This document shows, in pieces, positions 1-8,434 of a DNA stretch of 64,000 nt. The notes beneath the pieces were generated by a model. It was not told the DNA's origin. It made no database searches and was given only the letters and a program-made list of their open reading frames with translations. The stretch's first letter is position 1; every line of letters starts with the position of its first letter. Origin of the DNA: Holophagaceae bacterium (GTDB lineage: Bacteria > Acidobacteriota > Holophagae > Holophagales > Holophagaceae). The translations under genes were made by a program, and so were the position numbers. Location of the stretch: NCBI GenBank assembly GCA_016710635.1, contig JADJVL010000005.1, positions 1 through 64,000 on the forward strand. Direction: 5' to 3'.

Positions 1-125
1 CGGACGCTGCAACCCTTGCCGAGCCGCCGGCCCAGGAACCGCCGAAGGCTCCGGCCAAGGAGGATGGCAAAGTGAAGCGCTTCTTCCGGAACCTGTTCGG
101 AACCAAGGACAAGAAGGGATCCTGA
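1..125 (+). CDS. C-terminal end of an unidentified protein (partial)
   Basis: The frame open from the window edge to the TGA at 123-125 gives about 40 residues. They are rich in Pro, Ala and Glu, then end in a basic tail (motif KRFFRNLFG near the end). The stop overlaps the ATG of the next gene by one base (TGATG), so the two are probably co-translated. Nothing in this fragment identifies the family; the start lies outside the window. Confidence 0.6.
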   Translation, partial: DAATLAEPPAQEPPKAPAKEDGKVKRFFRNLFGTKDKKGS

Positions 126-1654
126 TGGCCACCCAGACCAACCAGATCGGCCGCTACCGGATGGTGGGCACCCTCGGGCAGGGGGCCATGGGCCGCGTCT
201 ATCTCGCGGAGGACCCTTTCCTGGGCACCCGGGTGGCCGTGAAGCTCATCAAGCGGGACAGCATGCGGGAGAACGAGGTCATCCTCATGCGCTTCCGCCG
301 CGAGGCCGCCCTGGGCGCGCGCATCCGGCATCCCAACATCGTGGGGATCTACGACGTCGGCCTGGACCCGGACCACGGGCCCTACATGGTCATGGAGTAC
401 GTGAACGGCTACGAGTTCCTCCAGCACATGGCCCGGACGGAGACCAGCATTTCCGAGCGGCTCGAGTGGATCCGCCAGATCGCCGGGGCTCTGGACAGCG
501 CCCATCGGGCCGGGGTCATCCACCGGGACGTGAAGCCGGGCAACATCCTCATCAGCAGCGAAGGGCAGGCCAAGCTCATCGACTGGGGCGTCGCGCGGGT
601 GGACGACAGCTCCGCGGAAAAGGATGCGCCGGGGAACCTGGACAAGAGCAGCGGCGGCGAACTCGCCACGCCGGTGCCCGGATCCTCCTCGGACCAGTTC
701 GAGCCCGTCAGCGCCGAGCCCGCGGAGGGCAGCGTCTCCGTCACCATCACCCAGATGGGCACCCTCATCGGGACGCCAGCCTACACGGCGCCCGAACTGC
801 TCACTAACAAGGCCAGCTACTCCCCCGCCACGGATTTGTGGGCCCTCACGATCACCGCCTACCAGGTCCTCATGGGCCATATGCCTTTCGTGGGCGCCAG
901 CATTTCCTCGACCCTGGAAGCCATCGCCTACGGACCTCTGGAATGGCTGCTGGAAGTCTCTCCGGACGTCCAGGAGGTCTTCTCGAAGGCGCTGGCCAAG
1001 GACCCCGGGGACCGGTACCCGGATTTCCAGAGCTTCATCTCCGCGCTCTACAAGGGCTACGGGCTGCCGGACCAACCCATCCCGGGGCCCTTCGCCCAGT
1101 CGGCGTCCGTGCAGACGGAGGCGGCCCGGTCGAAGCAGGGGCTTCCAGCCGTCCGCCGCAGCCTGCGGCGGGGCGCCCTGGCGGTGGGCGCCACCCTCGC
1201 CCTGGCCCTGGTGGCCTGGTTCGCCATGCGCTCGCCGGTGGAGTGGCGGGACCTGACCATCCACACCCAGCCGGAAGGCGCCACCGTCTACTTGAATGAC
1301 GTGCTGCTGGGGAAGACTCCCCTGGACAATTTCCGGGTGGAGGACCGGGGCGGCCACCTGAAGATCGCCAAGAAGCACTACCTGACCTGGGAGCGGCGCC
1401 TGCAGACCAGCGAGGAGTTCGTCAGCGTCGCCCTCCAGCTCGCTCCGTACCGGGTGGATGTGGAGACGGAACCATCCGGGGCGGATTTGTTTCTGGACGG
1501 CCAGCCCCTGGGCCCCAGCCCGCTTTCGGGGCTTCGCATCGCGACGCCGGGCAGCCATGTCCTGGAAATCCGGCTCCCGGGGTACCGGACCGAAAAGATC
1601 CCGCTGGACCCCGCCCGGCCGCTGCCCCGGCCCATCCAGCTGAAGCCGCAGTAG
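125..1654 (+). CDS. Membrane-anchored Ser/Thr protein kinase with two PEGA domains
   Basis: Hanks-type kinase of 509 aa. It has the glycine loop GQGAMG (18-23), the invariant Lys40 in VAVKLI, the catalytic loop HRDVKPGN (133-140) and an APE-type motif at 222-224. A single membrane helix lies near residues 350-367. Two PEGA-like repeats follow at about 376-435 and 440-505, probably outside the membrane, where such domains usually contact envelope components. Two features are odd. The magnesium motif reads DWG (153-155) instead of DFG. About 70 residues, many of them Ser, Asp and Pro, separate DWG from APE, against 20-35 in typical kinases. It is probably an active phosphotransferase because Lys, HRD and Asn are present. 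The substrate is unknown; the response-regulator gene 50 bp downstream is a possible functional neighbour. Confidence 0.9.
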   Translation: MATQTNQIGRYRMVGTLGQGAMGRVYLAEDPFLGTRVAVKLIKRDSMRENEVILMRFRREAALGARIRHPNIVGIYDVGLDPDHGPYMVMEYVNGYEFLQHMARTETSISERLEWIRQIAGALDSAHRAGVIHRDVKPGNILISSEGQAKLIDWGVARVDDSSAEKDAPGNLDKSSGGELATPVPGSSSDQFEPVSAEPAEGSVSVTITQMGTLIGTPAYTAPELLTNKASYSPATDLWALTITAYQVLMGHMPFVGASISSTLEAIAYGPLEWLLEVSPDVQEVFSKALAKDPGDRYPDFQSFISALYKGYGLPDQPIPGPFAQSASVQTEAARSKQGLPAVRRSLRRGALAVGATLALALVAWFAMRSPVEWRDLTIHTQPEGATVYLNDVLLGKTPLDNFRVEDRGGHLKIAKKHYLTWERRLQTSEEFVSVALQLAPYRVDVETEPSGADLFLDGQPLGPSPLSGLRIATPGSHVLEIRLPGYRTEKIPLDPARPLPRPIQLKPQ

Positions 1655-1672
1655 GGCCGAGGCCCCGGCCCT
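1653..1672 (+). terminator. Hairpin at the end of the kinase gene
   Basis: AGGGCCG and CGGCCCT form a perfect 7-bp stem around a 6-base loop, overlapping the stop codon of the kinase. There is no T run after it, so it is a weak intrinsic terminator at best and may only stabilise the 3' end. Confidence 0.35.
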
Positions 1673-1704
1673 CCAGCCTGCTTGAATTTCCCCCTTGAAG
1701 GTCC

Positions 1705-3042
1705 ATGATGGATCTCCCTCGTCCGGTCCCCATGGAAGAAACCACCCCAACTCCCGTTCCGCTGCTCCGCTCCGACCAGCTGCCGCTGCGCAGCGTGCTC
1801 GTGGTCGACGACGACCGCATCATGCGGCGGACGCTGGAACTCCAACTGGCGCCCCTGGGCTGCCGCCTGCTCCTGGCGAGCAGCGGCCAGGAGGCGCTGG
1901 AACTGGTGAAGGCGAAGAAGCCGGACCTGATCCTTCTGGACATCGTCATGCCGGGCATGGACGGCTTCGAGGTCTGCCGCATCCTCAAGCACGACTTGGA
2001 CACCCAGCACATCCCCATCCTGCACCTCACCAGCCTGGGTCGGGACGCGAAGGACCGCAGCTTCGCCAGCGGCGCCGACGATTTCATCGCCAAGCCGCCT
2101 CACTTCGTGGAATTGAGGGCCCGGATCCGCAGCCACCTGCTCATCCGCAGCCTGATGGAGGAGCGGGCCCAGGCCCAGTCCACCCATCTCGCGTGGGAGG
2201 AGGGCCGGCGGGCCCGGATTCTCGTGGTGGAGCCCCAGGATTCCCTGCGGGAGCACGTGATCGATGAATTGCGGCTCTCGGGCCACGAGGCGGTGGGCGC
2301 GGTGAGCATCGAGGCCTGCCTGCCGCTCCTCAGCACCGGGGTGCCGGACCTGCTCGTGCTGGGGCAGGAGCAGCCCGATGGACAGGGCCACGTCTTCGCC
2401 AGCCACCTTCGCAACTTCATCCGGACCTCGGACCTGCCGGTGCTCCTCATCTGCTCCCGAAAGACCCTGAGGGAGGAGATCACCCACGTGGACGTGGGTC
2501 CCACCGACTACCTCACCAAGCCCTTCCAGCCGGAGGAGCTGCGGGTGCGCGTGGAAGTGCTGCTGCGGCAGGGCGGCCTGGCCCGCGGGCTCGACGCGGC
2601 GCGGTCGCCGGCGGGGCGCCACATGCTTCATGACCCCTTCACCGGAGCCTTCACCCTGTCCTTCCTTGAGGCGCACCTCGGCCTCCTGGCGGGGCAGGGC
2701 CTCAACGAGCCCAAGCTGGGCCTGGTCGCGGCCCGGTTCCACGTGCCCACGGGCGGCTGGGAGGCCGAGCGCCGGAGCCTGCACATGGCCGCCGAGGTGC
2801 TGCGCGCGGAACTGCGCCCCGGCGAAGCCCTCTGCCGGGTGGCCGAGCACACCTTCGTCGTGGTGATGCCGGGCCTGGACGGCGTGGCCCTCGAAGCGCG
2901 CATGGCCCATCTGGCCGCCGCGGGCTTCCACGGCGTGCTGGAAAGCCTGATCCCCGGGGAAGAGGGCGTGCCGAGCCTGATGCGCAAGCTTTCCACCCTG
3001 GTCCAGAAGGCCCAGGCGGCCACCGGCCAGAAGGTGTCCTGA
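1705..3042 (+). CDS. Response regulator with two receiver domains and a degenerate GGDEF-like domain
   Basis: Protein of 445 aa; a second ATG three bases downstream is an equally good start. The first receiver domain (about 28-150) is intact, with the acidic pocket VVDDD, the phospho-acceptor in LLDIVMPGMDG and the Lys in AKPP. The second (about 170-290) keeps the Lys (TKPF) but has Gly where the phospho-acceptor Asp should be (LVLGQEQPDG). The last 150 residues resemble a diguanylate cyclase: HDPFTGAFTLSFLE looks like the DPLTGLxNRR entry motif. The signature loop reads VAEHTF rather than GGEEF, so catalysis is unlikely. I infer a signalling scaffold or sensor-linked output rather than a c-di-GMP synthase. 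Confidence 0.8.
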   Translation: MMDLPRPVPMEETTPTPVPLLRSDQLPLRSVLVVDDDRIMRRTLELQLAPLGCRLLLASSGQEALELVKAKKPDLILLDIVMPGMDGFEVCRILKHDLDTQHIPILHLTSLGRDAKDRSFASGADDFIAKPPHFVELRARIRSHLLIRSLMEERAQAQSTHLAWEEGRRARILVVEPQDSLREHVIDELRLSGHEAVGAVSIEACLPLLSTGVPDLLVLGQEQPDGQGHVFASHLRNFIRTSDLPVLLICSRKTLREEITHVDVGPTDYLTKPFQPEELRVRVEVLLRQGGLARGLDAARSPAGRHMLHDPFTGAFTLSFLEAHLGLLAGQGLNEPKLGLVAARFHVPTGGWEAERRSLHMAAEVLRAELRPGEALCRVAEHTFVVVMPGLDGVALEARMAHLAAAGFHGVLESLIPGEEGVPSLMRKLSTLVQKAQAATGQKVS

Positions 3043-3064
3043 AGGTCGGCCGGGAGGTTGCGGC

Positions 3065-3550
3065 CTAGAGCTTTTCGCCGAGGACCCGATCGGACTGCGC
3101 CTTGCGCCAGGCCTGCAATCGTTCCGAAAGGGCAGGGTCCCCCAGGGCCAGGATGGCGGCCGCGAGGAGCGCCGCGTTGATCGCCCCCGGCTTGCCGATG
3201 GCCAGGGTTCCCACGGGGACCCCGCCGGGCATCTGCACGATGGAGAGCAGGGAGTCCAGGCCGTTGAGGGCCTTGCTCTGGACGGGGACGCCGAGCACGG
3301 GCAGCAGGGTCTTGGCGGCCGCCATGCCCGGCAGGTGGGCCGCGCCGCCCGCGCCGGCGATGATCACTTTGAGGCCGCGGCCCTGGGCCTCTTCGCAATA
3401 GCGGAAGAGCTTGTCCGGCGTCCGGTGGGCGCTCACGACGTCGGCCTCGAAGGGGATCTGCAGGGCCTCAAGGGTCTCCGCGGCGCTGCGCAGGGTCTCC
3501 CAGTCGGAAGTGGAGCCAATGATGATGCCGACGAGCGGTGGGATTGCCAT
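3065..3550 (-). CDS. purE: N5-carboxyaminoimidazole ribonucleotide mutase PurE
   Basis: 161 aa, the normal length for class I PurE, which converts N5-CAIR to CAIR in purine synthesis. The substrate loop GSTSDW lies at 12-17 and the catalytic His42 in SAHRTP. The glycine-rich AGAGGAAHLPGM and PVQSKALNGLDSL segments are typical. No purK partner lies beside it. It is read divergently from the flavoprotein gene at 3637, with about 85 bp between them that would hold both promoters. Confidence 0.95.
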   Translation of the reverse strand: MAIPPLVGIIIGSTSDWETLRSAAETLEALQIPFEADVVSAHRTPDKLFRYCEEAQGRGLKVIIAGAGGAAHLPGMAAAKTLLPVLGVPVQSKALNGLDSLLSIVQMPGGVPVGTLAIGKPGAINAALLAAAILALGDPALSERLQAWRKAQSDRVLGEKL

Positions 3551-3636
3551 TCAATGCTCCGGAAGGGGCCAGTTTAGCGTTAGCGGGCGGCGTGGCGGGG
3601 GATTGGACTTCGGGGCCGATCCGTCATGATGGGCCG

Positions 3637-4863
3637 ATGGCATCGGTGATCGTGGTGGGCGCAGGCGCGGCGGGGATGGTGGCGGCGTGGCGCGCCGCCC
3701 GTCGGGGGCACGCGGTGACCCTGCTGGAGGCCAACGGGAAACCCGGCGTGAAGCTGCGCATCAGCGGCGGCGGCAAGTGCAACATCACCCATGCGGGGCC
3801 CATGAAGGCCCTCCTGGCGGCCTTCAGCGCCGAGCAGGCCAGGTTCCTCCGGCCCGCCTTCCACCGGTTCACCAACGAGGATGTCCTTGGGCTCCTGGCG
3901 CAGCGGGGAGTCGAGACCTATGCCCGGGAGAACGGGCGGGTCTTTCCCCTGGACCAGCCGGGAAGCGCCGTCCGCGTGGTGGCGGCCTTCGAGGACCTGG
4001 TCCGGGAGGCCGGCGTCGAACTCCGTTCCGGTGCCCGGATCACCGGCCTGTCCGCCCGCGCTCCCCGCTGCTCCGGCGTCAGCCTCGAGGAGGGCCGCCT
4101 GGAGGCCGACGCCGTGATCCTCGCCACCGGGGGCGCCAGCTATCCGGAAACGGGGACCCGCGGGGAGGTGGCGGGCTGGCTCCAGGCCCTCGGCGTGCCC
4201 GTGGCCCCCTGGTTTCCCGCCCTGGCGCCCATCCCGCTCGTGACGCCGCAGCCCGCCTGGGAGGGCGTGGCCTTCCGGGACGGGACGCTGCACCTTCGGG
4301 CCGGCAGGGAAGGGCGCCGGCTGGCCGCCTTCGCCGGCGACATCGTCTTCACGAAGACCGGCATCAGCGGACCCGCCGCCCTCGAGCTGAGCCGGGAGGT
4401 CGAGGCGGCCCGGCGGGGCGGGGGCGCCTTCCTCGCCTACGCCTTCGCGGCGGAAGCGGACCTGGCGGCGGACCTGGAGGCCATGCGGACCGGGCATCCG
4501 CATCTGGCGGTCCAGTCCTGGCTGGCCCGGCGCCTGCCGGACCGGGTTTGCGGGCCTGCCCTGCAGGCGGCGGGCCTGCCGCCCCAGCAGCGTTTCAAGG
4601 ACCTGACCCGGGAGCAGGCCCGCACCCTCCGCACCCTCGTGGCGGAATTCCCCCTGGGCGCGCCCCAGGCCGTACCCCTCAGCCGGGGCGAGGTCGCCGC
4701 CGGAGGGGTGCGGACCGCGGCGGTGGATCCCCGGACCATGCGGGTGAGGGGCTGGGACAACCTCTTCGTCTGCGGGGAACTGCTGGACGTGGACGGCCCC
4801 GTGGGAGGGTACAACTTGCAGGCCGCCTTCAGCACGGGCTTCGTGGCAGGGGACTCGGCTTGA
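3637..4863 (+). CDS. NAD(P)/FAD-dependent oxidoreductase, HI0933/YhiN family
   Basis: 408 aa. The FAD-binding dinucleotide fold starts at once with VGAGAAG (7-13) and an acidic residue at the end of the second strand (LLEANGKPG). The family motif SGGGKCNITH follows, and the C-terminal GELLDVDGPVGGYN element is diagnostic. The ATG at 3637 is chosen because it places the Rossmann strand at residue 4; an upstream in-frame start would add 33 unrelated residues. The substrate of this family is not well established, although members have been linked to oxidation of large or RNA-borne substrates. The last 32 bases of the gene are duplicated 120 bp downstream. Confidence 0.9.
   Translation: MASVIVVGAGAAGMVAAWRAARRGHAVTLLEANGKPGVKLRISGGGKCNITHAGPMKALLAAFSAEQARFLRPAFHRFTNEDVLGLLAQRGVETYARENGRVFPLDQPGSAVRVVAAFEDLVREAGVELRSGARITGLSARAPRCSGVSLEEGRLEADAVILATGGASYPETGTRGEVAGWLQALGVPVAPWFPALAPIPLVTPQPAWEGVAFRDGTLHLRAGREGRRLAAFAGDIVFTKTGISGPAALELSREVEAARRGGGAFLAYAFAAEADLAADLEAMRTGHPHLAVQSWLARRLPDRVCGPALQAAGLPPQQRFKDLTREQARTLRTLVAEFPLGAPQAVPLSRGEVAAGGVRTAAVDPRTMRVRGWDNLFVCGELLDVDGPVGGYNLQAAFSTGFVAGDSA
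4827..4858 (+). repeat. Copy 1 of a 32-bp direct repeat (3' end of the flavoprotein gene)
   Basis: The bases encoding the C-terminal AFSTGFVAGDS of the flavoprotein recur at 4947-4978 with only a few mismatches, all near the middle. The offset is exactly 120 bp. Confidence 0.75.
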
Positions 4864-4876
4864 CTACCCCCCGATC

Positions 4877-4899
4877 GGACGCCACATCTAGTGGCGTCC
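4877..4899 (+). terminator. Hairpin after the flavoprotein gene
   Basis: GGACGCCAC and GTGGCGTCC form a perfect 9-bp stem with loop ATCTA, 13 bp after the stop codon. No U tract follows. It could act as an I-shaped terminator of the kind seen in GC-rich genomes. The rest of the 4864-5088 gap holds the second copy of the 32-bp repeat and the prolyl oligopeptidase leader. Confidence 0.45.
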
Positions 4900-4946
4900 T
4901 CCCGTTCCGGCTGCGCTTCGCTTGCCGTCCCGGAGGGGGCCCCGTC

Positions 4947-4978
4947 CTTCAGCACGGGCTTCGTCGCCGGGGACTCGG
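4947..4978 (+). repeat. Copy 2 of the 32-bp direct repeat (intergenic)
   Basis: Intergenic echo of the 3' end of the preceding gene. It again ends in an in-frame-looking stop (TGA just after the repeat). This looks like the scar of a small duplication or a repeated intergenic element rather than coding sequence. Confidence 0.7.
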
Positions 4979-5088
4979 TCTGAGCCGGCGCCCGGGGTTG
5001 ATCTTCACAACTCTTAACGGCGGGGGACTCAACCGGGAAGCATCCTCTTGCGTGGTATCTTTGTAACCCTCCCCAGGAGATCTTTCTT

Positions 5089-7392
5089 ATGGCCGGTTCC
5101 CTGACTTCGCGCACAGCCCTTGCCCTTTTCCTCGTCAGCGGAGGCCTCATGGCCCAGCCCAAGCGCCCGGACCCCAAGGCGCCCGCCGAAGCCAAGCCCA
5201 AGCCCGAGCCGAAGAAGCAGCCCGAAGGCCGGGTCACCCAGAGCGAGGACGTCATCGCCGGCGGCCCCCGAGGCAACGCCTTTCCGTCCGTGGAGGAACT
5301 GATCGCGGAGGCCGCCGGTTCCGGGGATCCCGTCATGGATTCCGTGGCCCCTCCGACCGTGGCGCGGAAGGAGCACAAGGAGGTCCGTCACGGGGAGACC
5401 GTGAAGGACGACTGGTTCTGGCTCCGGGAGAAGTCCAACCCCGAGGTGGTGAAGTACCTGGAGGCCGAGAACGCCTATACCGCCGCCATGACCAAGGGCC
5501 TCCAGCCCTTTGCCGACGACCTCTACAAGGAGCTGCTGGGCCGCATCAAGCAGACCGACCTCTCCGTCCCGGTGCGCCGTGGGAAGTGGTGGTACTACTC
5601 CCGCACGGAGGAAGGCAAGCAGTACCCGATCCAGTGCCGCAAGGCCGGCAACGCGGATGCCATGGACGCCGGCGCCAAGGAGGAAGTGCTCCTGGACCAG
5701 AACGAACTGGCCAAGGGCCTGAAGTTCCTGGGGCTGGGGGCCTTCAGCATCAGCGACGACGGGCAGCAGCTGCTCTACGCGACGGACACGACCGGGTTCC
5801 GGCAGTTCCAGCTCTTCCTCAAGGATCTCGGCACCGGCGCGACCACGGGCCCCCTTGCCGAGCGGGTCACTTCCGTCCAGTGGGCCGCCGATAACAAGAC
5901 GGTCTTCTACACCACCGAGGACGCCACCACGAAGCGCTCGGACACCGTGTGGCGCCTTGTCGCCGGCGGCAAGCCCGAGAAGCTCTACGTGGAGAAGGAC
6001 GAGCTGTTCCGGGCCTTCCTCGGCCGCACCCGCGACAAGAAATTCGAAGTCCTCGCCATCAACTCGACGGACACCTGGGAGATGCGGATCCTGCCGTCGG
6101 ACCAGCCCGGCGGCCAGTTCAAGCCATTGCTGCCCCGGGAGAAAGGCCACAAGTACGACGTGGACCACCGGGACGGCCTCTTCTACATCCGCACCAACAA
6201 GGGCGCGAAGAACTTCCGCATCGTCACGGCGCCGGTGGCGGATCCTTCGGAAAAGAACTGGAAGGAGTTCTATCCCCACCAGGCGGACACGCTGGTGGAG
6301 GATGCGGACTTCTTCAACGAGTACGCGGTGGTGCACACCAAGAAGGCGGGCCTGCGCGGCTTCCACGTGCTGGAGTTCCGGGGCGGCGTGTGGCACACCG
6401 TCGCGTTCCCCGAGGAGGTCTACGCCGCCGGCGGAGACGGGAACCCCGAATTCGATTCCCGCTTCTTCCGCTTCAACTACCAGAGCCCCGTCACCCCCGG
6501 TTCGGTCTTCGACTACGACCTGGGCTCGAAGACCCGCAAACTCCTCAAGCAGCAGGAGGTCCTGGGCGGCTTCGATGCGACGAAGTACGAATGCAAGCGC
6601 CTCTGGGCCGTGGCCCGGGATGGCGTGAAGGTGCCCCTGTCGGTGGTCTATCGGAAGGGCACCAAGCTGGACGGCACGAACCCCCTGTGGCTCTACGCCT
6701 ATGGCTCCTACGGCTACGGCTCCAACGCCGGCTTCAGCTCCACCAATCTGAGCCTGCTGGACCGGGGCATGGTCTACGTCATCGCCCACATCCGCGGTGG
6801 CAACGAGATGGGCGAGGGCTGGCACGACGACGGCATGCTCATGAAAAAGATGAACACCTTCACCGACTTCATCGACAGCGCGAAGTGGCTGGTGGACCAG
6901 AAGTGGACCTCGAAGGACCGCATCGTCATCGAGGGCGGCAGCGCCGGCGGACTCCTCATGGGCGCCGTCTCCAACATGGCTCCGGACCTCTTCAAGGCCG
7001 TGCACAGCGCCGTGCCCTTCGTGGACGTGATGAACACCATGTGGGACGCCAGCCTGCCCCTCACCGTGGGCGAGTACCTGGAATGGGGCAACCCCAACGA
7101 GAAGGCCGCCTACACCTACATGAAGTCCTACAGCCCCTACGACAACCTGGAGAAGAAGGCCTACCCCGCCATCCTCGTCACCACGAGCTTCAACGACAGC
7201 CAGGTGATGTACTGGGAGCCCGCCAAGTACGTGGCCAAGCTGCGCACCCTGAAGACCGACACGAACCCGCTGCTCTTCAAGTGCAAGATGGACCCCGCCG
7301 GCCACGGCGGCGCCTCGGGCCGCTACGACGCGCTCAAGGATCGGGCCTGGGAGTTGGCGTGGATGTTCAACCAGGTGGGGATCACGAAGTAG
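5089..7392 (+). CDS. Exported prolyl oligopeptidase / oligopeptidase B-type serine peptidase (S9A)
   Basis: 767 aa. A short hydrophobic N-terminal stretch ending near LMAQ (about residue 23) suggests a signal peptide. It is followed by a Pro/Lys/Glu-rich linker and then the S9 seven-bladed propeller with its catalytic hydrolase cap. The catalytic triad is visible: Ser618 in GGSAGG, Asp703 in SFNDSQV and His739 in AGHGG. The segment RGGNEMGEGWHDDG is characteristic of protease II/prolyl oligopeptidase. These enzymes cut short peptides after basic or Pro residues; which applies here cannot be told by eye. AGGAG lies 8-9 bases before the ATG. A strong terminator closes the unit at 7412. Confidence 0.92.
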   Translation: MAGSLTSRTALALFLVSGGLMAQPKRPDPKAPAEAKPKPEPKKQPEGRVTQSEDVIAGGPRGNAFPSVEELIAEAAGSGDPVMDSVAPPTVARKEHKEVRHGETVKDDWFWLREKSNPEVVKYLEAENAYTAAMTKGLQPFADDLYKELLGRIKQTDLSVPVRRGKWWYYSRTEEGKQYPIQCRKAGNADAMDAGAKEEVLLDQNELAKGLKFLGLGAFSISDDGQQLLYATDTTGFRQFQLFLKDLGTGATTGPLAERVTSVQWAADNKTVFYTTEDATTKRSDTVWRLVAGGKPEKLYVEKDELFRAFLGRTRDKKFEVLAINSTDTWEMRILPSDQPGGQFKPLLPREKGHKYDVDHRDGLFYIRTNKGAKNFRIVTAPVADPSEKNWKEFYPHQADTLVEDADFFNEYAVVHTKKAGLRGFHVLEFRGGVWHTVAFPEEVYAAGGDGNPEFDSRFFRFNYQSPVTPGSVFDYDLGSKTRKLLKQQEVLGGFDATKYECKRLWAVARDGVKVPLSVVYRKGTKLDGTNPLWLYAYGSYGYGSNAGFSSTNLSLLDRGMVYVIAHIRGGNEMGEGWHDDGMLMKKMNTFTDFIDSAKWLVDQKWTSKDRIVIEGGSAGGLLMGAVSNMAPDLFKAVHSAVPFVDVMNTMWDASLPLTVGEYLEWGNPNEKAAYTYMKSYSPYDNLEKKAYPAILVTTSFNDSQVMYWEPAKYVAKLRTLKTDTNPLLFKCKMDPAGHGGASGRYDALKDRAWELAWMFNQVGITK

Positions 7393-7411
7393 CCCGCCCT
7401 TCCGCTTCACG

Positions 7412-7443
7412 GGAAAGCGCGGCCTGGGCCGCGCTTTCCTTTT
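7412..7443 (+). terminator. Rho-independent terminator after the prolyl oligopeptidase gene
   Basis: GGAAAGCGCGGCC pairs perfectly with GGCCGCGCTTTCC across a tiny TG loop (13-bp stem, inner pairs likely open) and is followed by TTTT. The best intrinsic terminator in this part of the window. Confidence 0.85.
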
Positions 7444-7474
7444 GGCGGGATACTGAAGGCGCACGGGAGGTCGG

Positions 7475-8158
7475 ATGGCCAAGGTCGAAGTCCCGAAGGG
7501 CCTGCTCATCGGTCTGGCGTCGGCCCTGGGCGCGGCCCTCCTGGCCCTGGCCTTTCTCCTGGGCCGGGCGGCTGGCGCACGGATGCAGCCGGGCTCCGCC
7601 CCCGGCGTGGCGCCCGGTATTCAGGACGCAAGGCCTGCCGGGGCGGTCCAGGCCGCCCAGCCTGGGGGCGGCGCAATGCAGGCCGGCCCGCCCACCTCCC
7701 TGCCACCCGCGCCAGCCGCCCTCGTGCCGGCGGGCCCTTCGGATCCCCAGGATCCCCAGCGCGGCGCCGTGGCGGCCTACTTCGCCGCCCTGGACCGCAT
7801 CGCCCCCGGCCAGCTGGCCGGGGACCCCCAGGCCGTGGCCCAGGAGGTGGTGGCGGGCCTCGCCAAGGGGGACGCCTCCGGCTTCGACCGGCTCCTCGCC
7901 CAGGCCGACGAGGCCAGGCGGCGGGTGGCCGCCCTCGTCCCCCCGCCGCCCTGCGCGGCCTTCCACCAGGAGAGCCTGGCCCTGCTGGACGAGAACCTGG
8001 TGCTCCTGCGCTCCGTGAAGCGGTCCCTGGAGGGCGGCGAAGGGGAAGGGGGGATGGCCTCCCTCGTGGCCCGCGCCCAGGCGGTGCAGGCGCGCTCCGA
8101 AGGCCTGGAGCGGGCGGACAAGGCCCTGCGGGCCCGCTATGGCGCCGGTCCCAAGTGA
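7475..8158 (+). CDS. Hypothetical membrane-anchored Ala/Pro-rich protein
   Basis: 227 aa. One hydrophobic helix sits near residues 9-30 (GLLIGLASALGAALLALAFLLG), followed by a Gly/Pro/Ala-rich linker to about residue 95. A helical region of about 130 residues then contains SGFDRLLAQADEARRR and repeated Leu/Glu/Arg heptad-like stretches. No family recognised. The topology suggests an inner-membrane anchor with a periplasmic helical domain, which is an inference. It lies alone between two terminator hairpins, so it is probably monocistronic. Confidence 0.7.
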   Translation: MAKVEVPKGLLIGLASALGAALLALAFLLGRAAGARMQPGSAPGVAPGIQDARPAGAVQAAQPGGGAMQAGPPTSLPPAPAALVPAGPSDPQDPQRGAVAAYFAALDRIAPGQLAGDPQAVAQEVVAGLAKGDASGFDRLLAQADEARRRVAALVPPPPCAAFHQESLALLDENLVLLRSVKRSLEGGEGEGGMASLVARAQAVQARSEGLERADKALRARYGAGPK

Positions 8159-8190
8159 CGGGGGCCCGGGCGAGCGGGTAGGATGGAGCT

Positions 8191-8216
8191 GCGCGGCGTC
8201 CGCCGCGCTTTCCTTT
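8191..8216 (+). terminator. Intrinsic terminator after the hypothetical membrane protein
   Basis: GCGCGGC and GCCGCGC form a 7-bp stem with loop GTCC, followed by TTTCCTTT. It resembles the terminator at 7412 in stem and tail sequence. The remaining 8217-8434 leader holds only a weak imperfect inverted repeat and the start region of the lipoprotein gene. Confidence 0.65.
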
Positions 8217-8434
8217 GTCCGGGCCTCCATGTCGCTTGAAACCGAAGCTCAGCGCCGCCGTACCTTTCCGAGGGCAGGGTGTTCCGGGATAGGACTGCAT
8301 CGAGGGGAGGGGCATGTCAGGGCAACTGGAGCCCCCGGGATACGGACCCGAACGGTGAATGAGATCCAGGTCTCTGGGCGCCCGTGTTCGAATGTGCGGG
8401 GTCTGACTTGAGACCCTGGAATCGGAGTGATCAA

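Noticed and set aside
8367..8420. Riboswitch or tRNA-like fold before the lipoprotein gene
   Set aside because: CCAGGTCTC and GAGACCCTGG pair imperfectly and GTTCGAAT has no T stem; nothing matches a known class.
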